Assembly: GCF_009730915.1 (NCBI RefSeq)
Contig: NC_052483.1
Location: forward strand, 2,542,001 to 2,606,000
DNA length: 64,000 nucleotides
Source: Dioscorea cayenensis subsp. rotundata
Taxonomy: Eukaryota; Streptophyta; Magnoliopsida; Dioscoreales; Dioscoreaceae
Direction of reading: 5' to 3'
Shown one piece after another: positions 21,132 to 32,190 of this stretch. Position numbers and translations under genes: made by a program. The notes below the pieces were generated by a model. That model ran no database searches. It saw nothing but the letters and a program-made list of their open reading frames with translations, and was not told the DNA's origin. Each line of letters starts with the position of its first letter. The first letter of the stretch is position 1.

Positions 21132-22226
21132 GGCCCTGTTTGGATGAATAGTAATTTTTTCTGTAGGAATTTTATTCCATAGGATTCAAAAATGATTTCT
21201 ATGGAATTTACTACAGGAAAAATTCCTATGGAAACAGTGTTTGGATGTGCGCAGGAATTTTTCCATAGGAATTTTTAATTTTGAAATTGAAACTAGCCAA
21301 GATCAAAATTTTACAAACAACCAAGATCAAAATTTTAATGTTAGCATATCTTTAAACATCTCAAGTAGAAGCATGTCAAATGCAAATACATTGACAACAA
21401 TCAAAGCAAGAACTCGGCAATACTAACAAATCAAACAAGATAAGCACAAGGGAAAAACAGTGGCAAATATATCAAAGTCCACATCTTTTTAGCATTCAAT
21501 AAGTTTGGAAATGATAAAAACCTTAGCCAGGGATTACTTTGCAGCCTTTTGATTGACAATAAAGTGCTATCATTATGCAAGCTCATAAGAAAATGAGGGA
21601 TTTTGGTGAGGGTTAGGGTTAGAGTTTGGTCACGGGGTGTGGTAGAGACTAGCAGAGAGAGATCCGGGATGGAGATGAGGGACTGGGACGGCCAAAGACG
21701 AGCCTCGACCTCCGACGAGTAGATGACCAAAAAGGGACGGCCTCGGCTTCGGCAAGGGAGGGAGTGGCGCCACACCGGAGATGACACGAGACGATGACAT
21801 GCACTCCCGAGACGAGAGGGATGAAGGAGAGAGAGGACGAGGCGGAGATCCGGATCGGGGACCTGAAGGGTGTCGAGAGCCATCGAGGAAGGAGTGCCGC
21901 CAACGCCGGGAGGATGGGTGGGATAGGGGCGAGGGAGAGCAGCAAAGCGGGCAAAGGGGGAGTCGAGGAGGGCGTGGCCGGGGCTCTGAGTCGGCGAGGG
22001 CGGCGAGGCTCAAGATTCAGGACAACGAAGAGGGAGGTGAAAAGGTGGAGATGAGGGAGAGAAGAAGAGTGGTGATGAGATCCACCGGTAAGCGATGAGG
22101 TCGAGGAGCCACCGGGCCAAGTAGCAGTGGTTGTGATCACCGGGCGAGGTCGTTTCTTCACCGGAGAGGGATGGTGGCAGGGCCGAGAGGGTCAGGGCGC
22201 GTCTGCCGATCCCAAATGAAAGCCCC
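21132..22226. mobile_element. Left part of a Harbinger/Tourist-like element (copy 1)
   Basis: TTA at 21129-21131 is followed by GGCCCTGTTTGGATG, the left terminal inverted repeat. The matching right end is present only after copy 2 (47710). The interior is AT-rich to about 21600, then GC-rich to 22215 (see findings), and is interrupted by the copia element at 22227. No transposase was recognised, so it is non-autonomous. Confidence 0.72.
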
Positions 22227-22414
22227 TGCTAAGATAATGATGTTTATTTTAGTTTGGTTAGGATATCTTTGATTTAAATATTTAAGTTAGTCAGTGTGTT
22301 GATTAAAAACTCAAATTAGTAGAGATTATCTTTCTAGAATTTTGCCTTTTATAAAAGGCTTCAATGATTATGAATAAAAGTGTGCGCTTTCTTCATCTCT
22401 TCTTTTAAGTTATC
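22227..22414 (+). repeat. 5' LTR of copia copy 1
   Basis: About 188 bases; near-identical to 26621-26808 and to both LTRs of the second copy (43006, 47357). Confidence 0.88.
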
Positions 22415-22479
22415 GACTGGTATCAAGAGCCGAGGTTTTCAACAAAAAGAGAGTTTTTGTAGTCGAAGAAATTCACAAT

Positions 22480-25400
22480 GTCTCGTAGACAACTTCAGCA
22501 GAACCATCTATTCCACGCTTTTGATGGTCACTACGATCATCGAGCACGTTGATGGAAAAATTTCTTAAAATCCAAGGAGTATTGGAATATTGTTGAATTC
22601 GGAGTGGCAAAACCGGATGATGGAGTAGTACCTCATGTACACGGAGGAAGGAACTCGAGGCATCAAAGTTGAAAGACTTGAAGGCTAAGAATTATTTATT
22701 TCGTGCCATCGATCGATCTATTTTGGAGACGATTCTTTCGCAAAAGAAACCTCCAAGGATATATGGGATCTCGATGAAGAAAAAAATATCAAGGCTCATC
22801 AAGGGTGAGCGTGCACAACTTCAAGCCTCGAGAAGGGATTTTGAAAAATCTACGATGAAGGATGGAGAATCATAACAATTATTTTGCAAGAAACCATGGG
22901 ATTGGCCAATAATATGCGGTTTTCATGGGGAGAAGATGGATGATGTCACTATTGTTGAAAAGATATTGCGATCTTTCGACAAAGAAAATTTGACTCACAT
23001 AGTTTGCTCAATTGAAGAATCAAAGGACATAGATGCACTTCTCAATCGATGAACTTCAAAGCTCTTTTATTAGTTCAGTGAACGTAAGATCAACCGTAAT
23101 TTTATTGGTCGAGGAGCAGTTTGAAGGCCTCTACAACCAACAACTTCTCAATATTACGAGGTAGAGGTCATGTGGAAGTAGAGGGAAGAGGAAGAGCAGA
23201 CAGAGGCTACGTAGTGGCAACATAAATACTGATGATGGTTATCTACAAAGTAAAGGAAGAGGACGAGGTCAACAATTTGATAAATCTAAAATTGAGTGTT
23301 TTAGATGTCATCGATTTGGTCATTACCGTTCTGAATGTTATACCAAGCTACCTAATCGACAAAGACAAAGGAGAAAAGTCAAATTTTTCAGAAAAATAAA
23401 AGAAGCGGAGACTTTGCTAACGACAATTCAAGATAGTCGGAATCTCACAAGTCGATATTTGGTTTGTGGACACCGGTTTGTAGCAACCATATGTGTGGAA
23501 GTAAGTCCTTCTTTTCTTACTTAAATGAAGATTTTCACTCTCACTGTTAGCTTTGAGATCGCTTCTACGGTGAATGTGATGGAAAAGGGTGATATTAATA
23601 TAAAAACCAAGAATGGTTTTATAGAAAAAAATTTCTAATGTTTTTATGTTCCTCGACTTGAAAAAGTAACTTTCATCGAGTGCCGGGTCATTGCAAGAAA
23701 AGGGATATACAATTACTATTCAAAAAGGGTACTTGTGAAATATATGATCCTCGTAGAGGTGCAATTGCAATTGTGCCAATGAGTTCAAATAGGTTGTTTC
23801 CTATAAAGATTGAATGTGCTCAACCTTGTTTGATGGCTAAAAACAAAAGACCCTTCATGGCTATGGCATTATCGGTATGGTCACTTAAGCTTTGGTGGAT
23901 CGAAGACACTCCAAGAAAAGGATATGGTGATAGGCTTCCTAAAATCACTATTCCTCTCAAGTTTGTGAAGAGTGTGTTGTTGGCAAACAACATCGCATCT
24001 CTTTCTCTCAAGGAAAAGTCTTGGAGAGCAAAAAGATATTTTTAGAACTTGTTCACTCGATATTTGTGGACCAATAAATCCTACTTCTAATGGAGGTAAA
24101 AGATATTTTATTACTTTCAATCTGATGATTATTCACTGAAAAACTTGGGTTTATTTTTTACAGGAGAAATCAAAAGCTTTTAGTGCATTTAAAAGCTTCA
24201 AGGTATATGTTGAAAGTGAAATCGGGAAGCCTATTAAAACAATTCGACCGATCGTGGAGGAGAGTCATCGCTCGAAAAGACTTTGAAAGTTTTTGTAATT
24301 ATCATGGCATCCCGAAGAGAGCTCACAGACTTCCTATTCCCCTACAATGAATGGTGTATCGTAAAGAAAAAAATCGAACCATCCTCAATATGAGTGTGAA
24401 CCTTGTTAACAAAGGGCGTAATTCAAGAATTTTTCGCCGTAGCATGAATTGGAGCATTCATATCTTGAATAGAAGTCCTACTTTTGTCGCTCAAAAACAA
24501 AACACCGTGAGGAAGCATGGAGTGGAAGAAGACCAACAATAGATCACTTTCGTAATTTTTTTGGTTGCATTGCATATGCACATATTCCGATGAGAAAAGA
24601 AAGAAGCTTGATGATAAAGGGCAAAAAGTGTTTTTCTTGGGATTAGTGAAATATCCAAAGCTTTTTAAATTGTATGATCCATTAACATTGTGGTGAGTAG
24701 GGATGTTATTTTTGATGAGGAGAGCACTTTGGAATTGGAGTGAGCAAAGGAAATCCTACTTCAATTATAATTAGTGATAGTCAAGAAGAAGGAGAAAGCA
24801 AGTCCAACATCAAGAAATTTCCAACTAACGAAGCCTCAATTACTAATAAACTTTCACAAACAGAGAAGTAAAACATCAACTAAAATCCCCTATTACTCGT
24901 GGTCCAAAAAGGCCTGGGCTTGATGGCAGACTATGAAGTAATAGATTTCAAACCAATCAAGACCTCGCTACTCACTTTGCTTTATTTTCGGATCGCGATC
25001 CTTTATCTTTCAAGAAGCTATCCAACATTCAAAGTGGAAAAAGCTATGGATAATGAAATTGCATCCATTGAAAAAATAAAACACTGGGAATTGACCCGAC
25101 TTCCCAAAAGGGCAAAAACAATTGGTTTTAAAGTGGGTATACAAAAACAAAATTAAACAGAAAGCGTGAGATTGACAAGTATAAGGCACGATTGGTCATG
25201 CAAAAGGTTATAAGCAAGAATTTGGTATAGATTATAAAGAGGTTTTTGCTCCAGCTTGCAAGGCTTGACACTATCGAGCTTGTGGTTGCATCTAGCAACT
25301 CAAAAATTCATGGTCAATATTTCGACTAGATGTAAAATCGGCCTTTCTACATGGAGAATTAGAAGAGCGATATTTGTTGATCAACCTTGGGTTATATTAA

Positions 25401-26590
25401 AGCAGTGGGGATGAGCATAAAGTGTATAAATTGAAAAAGCTCTCTATGGATTTAAAGCAAGCTCCATCGGCATGGTATAGTCGCAGATAGAAGCTTATTT
25501 TTAAAGAAAGGATTTCGTAAGTGCCACTCATGAACATACAGCTTTTTATGAAATTTGAAGTGCAAGGAAAAGGTACTTATAGTCCGCTTATACGTGGATG
25601 ACTTAATCTACAATCTGCAACGACAAAGTGATAATTGAGCGCTTTTAAGACTTCCATGATGATTGAATTTGATATGTCTGACCTTGATTTAATGCATTAC
25701 TTTCTGGGTATAGAAGTTATCCAATCTTCTTCAGGTATTTTTATTTCTCAAAAAAGATATGTGCATAATATCCTAACCAGGTTTCGAATGCAAGATTGTA
25801 ATCCTGTTTGTACTCCTCATGAGACGGGTTTGAAGCTTGTTAAAAAATTCGTAGGAAACATGGTTAACAACACTTTTTACAAGCAAATTGTTGGAAGTTT
25901 GATGTATTTAATCGCAACAAGGCTCCCGACATTATGTTTGGTGTAAGTCTCATTAGTAGATTTATGGAAAAAATCCAAAAAGAGGTGCATCTCATAGTCC
26001 AGAAACGAATCTCGCGATACTTACAAGGAACAATAGATTATGGAATATCAGTACAAGAAAAGGAGAGATATCGTAACTAATTGATTTTGACGATGATAGT
26101 GATTACGCAGGAGATTTAGATGATCGAAAAAAGCACATCCTAGTTATGTATTTATGATGGGTTTTGAACTATCTCATGGTCATCAAAGAAGCAACATATT
26201 GTTACTCTTTTCCATAACTCGAGTGGCGAATTTTATGAGAAGAGCAAGCATGTGCTCTCATGCAGTGTGAGTTAAGAAATATTCTTGAAAGAACTTCAAT
26301 TAAAGCAAGAAGGTTCGACTCCAATATATTGCGATAACAGCTTCAACTATCAAGCTATCTAAGAATTCAGTTTCTTTCATGGAAGAAGTAAAACATATCG
26401 ACGTAAGATATCATTTCTTGCGAGATCTTACAAAGGAGAAAATTATTGATCTCATCTATCGCGTAGTAAAAGATCATATCGTTGATTTATTTACAAAGCC
26501 TCTCAAAAATAGCTACTTTTCACAAGCTCGTGGCATTGATCGGTGTATCGAGTATGAAAAGCATTCATGCAAGAGAGATAACTTTTAAAC
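22480..26590 (+). pseudogene. Copia gag-pol, copy 1, many frameshifts
   Basis: Domain order in broken plus-strand frames: a gag start near 22510; a zinc knuckle reading CFRCHRFGHYRSEC (about 23298-23340); a protease signature DTG-CSNHM (about 23460-23500); an integrase N-terminal region and core (23660-24250); reverse transcriptase with EFGIDYKEVFAPA (25215-25260) and DVKSAFLHGELEE (25330-25370); then RNase H with DSDYAGDLDDRK (26095-26130) and the C-terminal DLFTKPL (about 26485-26505). INT before RT identifies Ty1/copia. It is interrupted by frequent one-base slips and stops and is not translatable as written. Confidence 0.85.
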
Positions 26591-26620
26591 TTATGAGATA
26601 AAACATAAGTTTAAGGGAGG

Positions 26621-26808
26621 TGTTAAGATAATGATGTTTATTTTTAGTTTGGTTAGGATATCTTTGATTTAAATATTTAAGTTAGTTGTGTGTTGATTAA
26701 AAACTCAAATTAGTAGAGATTATCTTTCTAAATTTTTGCTATAAAGAGCTTCATATGATTATGAATAAAAATTATGCAGTTTTCCTCATCTCTTCTTTTA
26801 AGTTATCA
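26621..26808 (+). repeat. 3' LTR of copia copy 1
   Basis: Starts TGTTAAGATAATG and ends AGTTATCA. Sequence to its right (26809 onward) is unrelated to that right of the second copy. Confidence 0.88.
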
Positions 26809-28400
26809 TTTGTTGGTGACCACAGATAGTTGAAGATTGGAGTGTCGTTGGTTATGAAAACAAGAGAGAGAGAGAGGGCAGGAGAGTCTAAAGCTAAAGA
26901 TGAGGAATGAGGGAGGAAGAGATTTATACATGGAGTTTTTCTTAGTTTGGAAGAAATTAGATATTGGTGAGGAGAGACAATAGACTAGGCCTTGAAGTCA
27001 GTTCTCCTACACTCAAGGCCTTGCCTATTGTAATAATATCAAAGCATGATATTTGTGCCATATAATCATACATGCACCTTCATTATCGGGACAATTGGAT
27101 TCCCTTTGCTAAGAGCTATACCTGTATGTCTCTAATGCATGACATGCCATGCAGAATATACACATTTTCTATATAATGGAAATTGGATTTTTCCAGCACC
27201 TAAATTTGCTTTAGTGCCATTTGATGCATAGTATTTCTTGTCATAGAGTCATACATACATTCCATATAAAGAGAAATTGGTTTTCCCTTATGCCCTCCCG
27301 AGGCTTACCCATAAATGTGTAAAGGTATTTCTTCTCCATTCTGGCCCGGCCCACTGACAGTCTAAAACCCTGTACATGAAAACCCCCAAAGCTCATTTAT
27401 GTTCACATACGTTGTCTTGAATTAACTCATTTAATGACGTTAGAAAATGGATATGACACTAGTTATACATCAAACCCATAAAATAATATAATAACCTCTA
27501 AACCCATACAAGATTTATTATATTAGCTTTCGAATATTTTATTAAGAAATCTGGGTTGTTTTGGATTTATAATAATTATATTAGATATTAATATAATAGG
27601 ACATATTATATTTATACGCATTAAATATTTAATGGTGTTTTTACCTCTATACCTGCAACAAAATTTATATATATTGACAAATTTTTAATCAATAAATATC
27701 ATTATAGCAGATCAATATATTTTAAAGTAAAAAAAATGTAAAACAATGTGCAAAATTGTTTTGCCATTTTAAAATAGTAATAATATAGTAAAATAAATAA
27801 TTTTAAAATTAAAATTAATATTTTGTAAAAATTGAATCTATATGGGTTTATAGAAATATATTTAGAAAGAAATCTAAAATTTCAAAAAGTTTTCAGTTCT
27901 TTGCAATCAGGAATTTGACAAGATATTTGACAAGATGGTTCAAAAGACCATTTGATAAACTATTTTTAAAAATGATAATTAAATAAAGAATCTTCAAATA
28001 ATATTTCTTTAAAATTGAATTTTATAAAAATTGAATTTTGTTGTTTTTATCTGAGTTAACAATTTCTTTATTCATTAAATAAAATTTTATTTATAAAATA
28101 AATAAACCCCTCCTGCCTCAATAATAAAAAAAGCATCCGTCAGTTTTCATTGACCGAGGAAAAAAAAACTTTTAATTTACCATCTACGTTCCTCGAATAT
28201 AATTTTCCCCTCTTTTTATTATTGTTTTAATAATCTTCAAAATTTGACACATAGAATTTGATAACAAGAATCAATCAAAACCTTAGTCATTATATATAAT
28301 TTCTGAATTTAAAAATATATCCATAACATCTGTATCAGGAGCATCTAAAATATTATTTAATTATCCATTAGGTTACGTAATAAATATTAAATAAGTTTCC
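26809..28400. other. AT-rich intergenic DNA
   Basis: A GA-rich patch near 26865-26935, then mostly AT-rich sequence with homopolymers. No coding frame, RNA gene or clear transposon end is visible. Confidence 0.65.
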
Positions 28401-28479
28401 TTTTTAATAGTTCTTGTTTGTCTAATACTTTTGAGAGCCAAATAATAGGAATAAAACTAGAGTTGACATATCATGGAGG

Positions 28480-29250
28480 TGAGGATTGGTGGTGGGTGGT
28501 GAGAGAGAGAGACAGAGAGAGAGGGGCAAAGCTGAGCCTTGGCATAGCGACCAGGCATCACCCTGTGTGGGAAGCAGCTCTCTGCACCGCAGGCCCAGCA
28601 GCCAGCAGCAGCAGTCACAGCAGCAGCAGCCTTGGCAGCAGGGAGGAAGCAGTGAGACAGGTCGGCCCCCTCCTGCAAAAGCAAGAAGGCAACTTAGAAC
28701 GTAGAGGCCAAAGAGGAGAGAAGAGAGGGTCAGAGATCTCCAATGGAAGAGATTTCAGAGTCCACCACACAGGCTGGGTTGCTGTATGATCCCTTCAAGC
28801 TTTTCCAGTTCCATATCTTATCCAGTCAGAAAGAGCTGAGGCCAGGCTGTCCACTGGGCTTGCCTCCGGCTCAGCCCTGTTTCAAGCCACAGAAGCACCT
28901 CAGACCATGCCCGCTAGTGCACTTGCATCGGCAGCATCCCTTTTGGCTTTCCCAAAATCGTGCTTGTGGCAGGAGGCTGGCTGATTTATATAGAGAGAGA
29001 AGAGACCTTAGGGTTTTGGTAGGGAGAGGGTTGCTTTCTCGCTAGATGATACTCAAAACGCAATGGCATTCGGTGTTTGGCTTCTGGAAGGCGATTCCGT
29101 AAACACCCAATTGCCTTCGCCGACTGGGTGGCCTCCTCTGCCACCAGCCGCGTGACATTTTGTCTCAGGTTCAATACCGCTCCAGCTTGCTGCTGCTGCT
29201 GCTGCCCGCCACTACCGCCGCCAGTGGCCCCAACAGCCTTTACCGATATT
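28480..29250 (+). other. Probable 5' leader/upstream region of the SRS gene
   Basis: Contains GAGAGA and CAG/CAGCAG microsatellites (28499-28525, 28602-28640), a TATATAGAGAGAG motif at 28986 and several short open frames that do not resemble proteins. GC content rises towards the gene. Confidence 0.4.
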
Positions 29251-29312
29251 CCATGGGATCGTCACCACCTCTTCTGCTCGCCAATCTCAGTGCAGCCCTG
29301 GCTGACGTCGGC

Positions 29313-30215
29313 ATGCTCGTCGTCGCCCCTGCTGCTCTTTCACCATCACCACCATCACCATGAATCCTCCTCCCTTCCGGTGATCTTAAATCATCCCCCC
29401 TCTCACGCTGCTCCTGTGTGTGGGCGATCTCCGCGCTAAAAACACTCCAGGATCAATTCACAGCAACCTAAGCCCATCCCCCCTCCTCCTCAAAGCCCTA
29501 ACCCTAGTCTGCCACTTGCAGAAAAAGACCCGTCCCTGTGGCAGTGCCTGGCGTACGTCCTCTCTTCAATCGCCGCCGGTGTGGTGCTACCTGCGGGACT
29601 GCAGCAACCAAGCCCAAGAAGGACTGCAACCACCACCAAGTCTGCACTTGTTGTAAATCCGCGGGTTTGAATGCTCCACCCAATAGCAAAAGCACCTGGG
29701 TCCCCCGCTGCTCGCCGCCGCGAACCTCGGATCTTGACCACTGCGCCACCGCTGGCTCCTCCCATCCCACCTCCACTTCCAAGAGCCTCTCGCCTCATCT
29801 CTTCCCCCGCCACCACCGTCTCTCACCTCCCTCAACAGCACCCCCCCTCGGCAGCCCGATAGCTCCAGCCACCAAAAGGTACAGTTTTATGTTTTTTCTT
29901 CATTTTTCTCTTTTCTTCTCAAATCATTGTAAACAAAACAGATGCGGGCTTTCGCGAGGAGCTTACGGGGCATGTGCGAAGGCACCGTGTTTCAGTGCGT
30001 CGCGTCACGTCCATTGACGACAGTGAAGACGGTACGCTTACCAGGCGTGGTTCGCATCGGAGGCATGTGTTCAAGGCTTCCTCTGGAAGCCAAAGGGTGC
30101 TCGACGACCAAACACGCAACGAGGACATCAACGTAACACCAGCACCAGCAATAACAACAACAACAGCAACAACAACAACAACACCGGTGCTATTCCAACA
30201 TCTAGCAATACGTAA
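29313..30215 (+). CDS. SHI/STY/LRP1 (SRS) family RING-like zinc-finger transcription factor, frame broken
   Basis: SRS proteins are nuclear activators of auxin synthesis genes, with a C3HC3H RING-like finger and an IXGH (IGGH) domain. Exon 1 (to 29878, donor GTACAG) carries VVAPAA, a His run (29340-29360), then the finger: RDCSNQA at about 29595-29615, KKDCNHH and TCCKS at about 29617-29660, KSTWVP at 29689-29706. Exon 2 (from 29942) reads VTSIDDSED at 30005-30031, then GGHVFK-like pieces, then an Asn-rich tail with its TAA at 30213-30215, one base before the gap. At least four one-base slips are needed (near 29335, within the finger at about 29613 and 29640-29650, and twice in exon 2). The start is uncertain; ATG at 29253 is an alternative. 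The conserved words are intact, so I suspect sequence error as much as decay. Confidence 0.75.
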
Positions 30216-30216
30216 T

Positions 30217-31216
30217 NNNNNNNNNNNNNNNNNNNNNNNNNNNNNNNNNNNNNNNNNNNNNNNNNNNNNNNNNNNNNNNNNNNNNNNNNNNNNNNNNNNN
30301 NNNNNNNNNNNNNNNNNNNNNNNNNNNNNNNNNNNNNNNNNNNNNNNNNNNNNNNNNNNNNNNNNNNNNNNNNNNNNNNNNNNNNNNNNNNNNNNNNNNN
30401 NNNNNNNNNNNNNNNNNNNNNNNNNNNNNNNNNNNNNNNNNNNNNNNNNNNNNNNNNNNNNNNNNNNNNNNNNNNNNNNNNNNNNNNNNNNNNNNNNNNN
30501 NNNNNNNNNNNNNNNNNNNNNNNNNNNNNNNNNNNNNNNNNNNNNNNNNNNNNNNNNNNNNNNNNNNNNNNNNNNNNNNNNNNNNNNNNNNNNNNNNNNN
30601 NNNNNNNNNNNNNNNNNNNNNNNNNNNNNNNNNNNNNNNNNNNNNNNNNNNNNNNNNNNNNNNNNNNNNNNNNNNNNNNNNNNNNNNNNNNNNNNNNNNN
30701 NNNNNNNNNNNNNNNNNNNNNNNNNNNNNNNNNNNNNNNNNNNNNNNNNNNNNNNNNNNNNNNNNNNNNNNNNNNNNNNNNNNNNNNNNNNNNNNNNNNN
30801 NNNNNNNNNNNNNNNNNNNNNNNNNNNNNNNNNNNNNNNNNNNNNNNNNNNNNNNNNNNNNNNNNNNNNNNNNNNNNNNNNNNNNNNNNNNNNNNNNNNN
30901 NNNNNNNNNNNNNNNNNNNNNNNNNNNNNNNNNNNNNNNNNNNNNNNNNNNNNNNNNNNNNNNNNNNNNNNNNNNNNNNNNNNNNNNNNNNNNNNNNNNN
31001 NNNNNNNNNNNNNNNNNNNNNNNNNNNNNNNNNNNNNNNNNNNNNNNNNNNNNNNNNNNNNNNNNNNNNNNNNNNNNNNNNNNNNNNNNNNNNNNNNNNN
31101 NNNNNNNNNNNNNNNNNNNNNNNNNNNNNNNNNNNNNNNNNNNNNNNNNNNNNNNNNNNNNNNNNNNNNNNNNNNNNNNNNNNNNNNNNNNNNNNNNNNN
31201 NNNNNNNNNNNNNNNN
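30217..31216. other. Assembly gap, exactly 1000 N
   Basis: Unknown sequence of placeholder length. It follows the SRS stop codon by one base. Confidence 1.
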
Positions 31217-32187
31217 CACTTTCGAGGCATGTATCCATAGGAATGAAAGAGCAACTATAAATCAATATACACATGTGGAAAATTTCCATATATATTGATG
31301 ATTATTTCATAATCAATCACCTGTTTATTAACAAACTTAATAATGTAATATTCATTATGATTAAAATACTATAATTAAAATACTGCACACTTAAGTATCT
31401 GCTTTTCTTGGTATAATCAAGAAGTCTTATTTTTTATTTTGTCATTAAAAACTAAACCATAGGAAGTCCACACTCATAGCATCTTACAGAATACATCTCA
31501 TTACAGTGGAAAGTGGATGATACAAGAGTTCTTACCGCTGCTAAACTAGAAACACTTTTGAGAATTAAGTTAAAACCTTCTAAGTTAGTGCTATGGTGCC
31601 TGCGTAATCTACCACATCTTGCACTAGTATAAAAATTTGCTTTGGGACAATAAATGATGTGGAATCAATTAACATGTGATATCTTGATGTCAATATATCA
31701 ATAAACTTAACATTTTTTTATTGATACAATTATTAGCATCTTGCAAAAATGATCCGCACCAAATTTACTTTTGCAAAGTTCTAAAAAAGTTATTAAGAAG
31801 TTGTTATGAATAGTACCAACAAACATGATTATATTATTGAGTGCAAGCATCATGGTCGAGTTAACATTATAACTAAATTATCAAAGATGATGCACATAAG
31901 TCGATTTGTATATGATATTTTATAAACATAATTAGAAACCACGGCCAACTCCCTATTCTCACCTTCAACAATGTTGAAACCATAAGGGAATATGTGACCT
32001 TAAGCATCTTCTCCAATCACACTATTAGTTGAGTTTGTTTGCCCTTTCCATACATAAATATCCCATCCACTAAAACAAGAAAGATAACAAGAATTGAAAC
32101 TAATTATAGATTATCTGAAAGCCCAAAATACCATCTTAAATAACTCCTATTGATGATTATGCTTGAAATTAAAATTAACAATAGTAT
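31217..32187. other. AT-rich intergenic DNA
   Basis: No coding frame or repeat structure recognised before the CACTA element. Confidence 0.6.
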
Positions 32188-32190
32188 CTA

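Larger units (their letters stand above)
17284..26808. repeat. Copy 1 of a duplicated ~9.5 kb segment
   Basis: Begins with GAGAGTATTGATAT and matches 38068-47543 in the same order: an AT-rich leader, the CYSTM promoter and exons 1-2, the left half of a Harbinger-like element, and a complete copia element. The match stops exactly at the end of the copia 3' LTR (26808). Differences are mostly small indels. Copy 1 carries extra poly-A runs (e.g. 17493, 17530, 18257) and nine CAG units in the 5'UTR against six in copy 2. Confidence 0.93.
22227..26808 (+). mobile_element. Ty1/copia LTR retrotransposon, copy 1
   Basis: Two LTRs of about 188 bases (22227-22414 and 26621-26808), starting TGTTAAGATAATGATG (the 5' copy reads TGCTAAG) and ending AGTTATCA. 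A primer-binding site GGTATCAAGAGC follows the 5' LTR (initiator-Met tRNA type), and a polypurine tract AAGGGAGG precedes the 3' LTR. The left flank is AGCCC plus one C. The right flank is TTTGT, so no target-site duplication is present in this copy. Confidence 0.9.

Noticed and set aside
21649..22161. 170-codon minus-strand frame in the Harbinger-like element
   Set aside because: Low-complexity Ser/Pro/Arg sequence without family resemblance, and not preserved in copy 2 in the same frame. Kept only as a possible captured fragment in the findings.
29919..31289. Open frames of 350-456 codons across 30217-31216
   Set aside because: They consist almost wholly of unknown residues from the 1000-N gap; not evidence of a gene. 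The same holds for the frame over 37068-38067.
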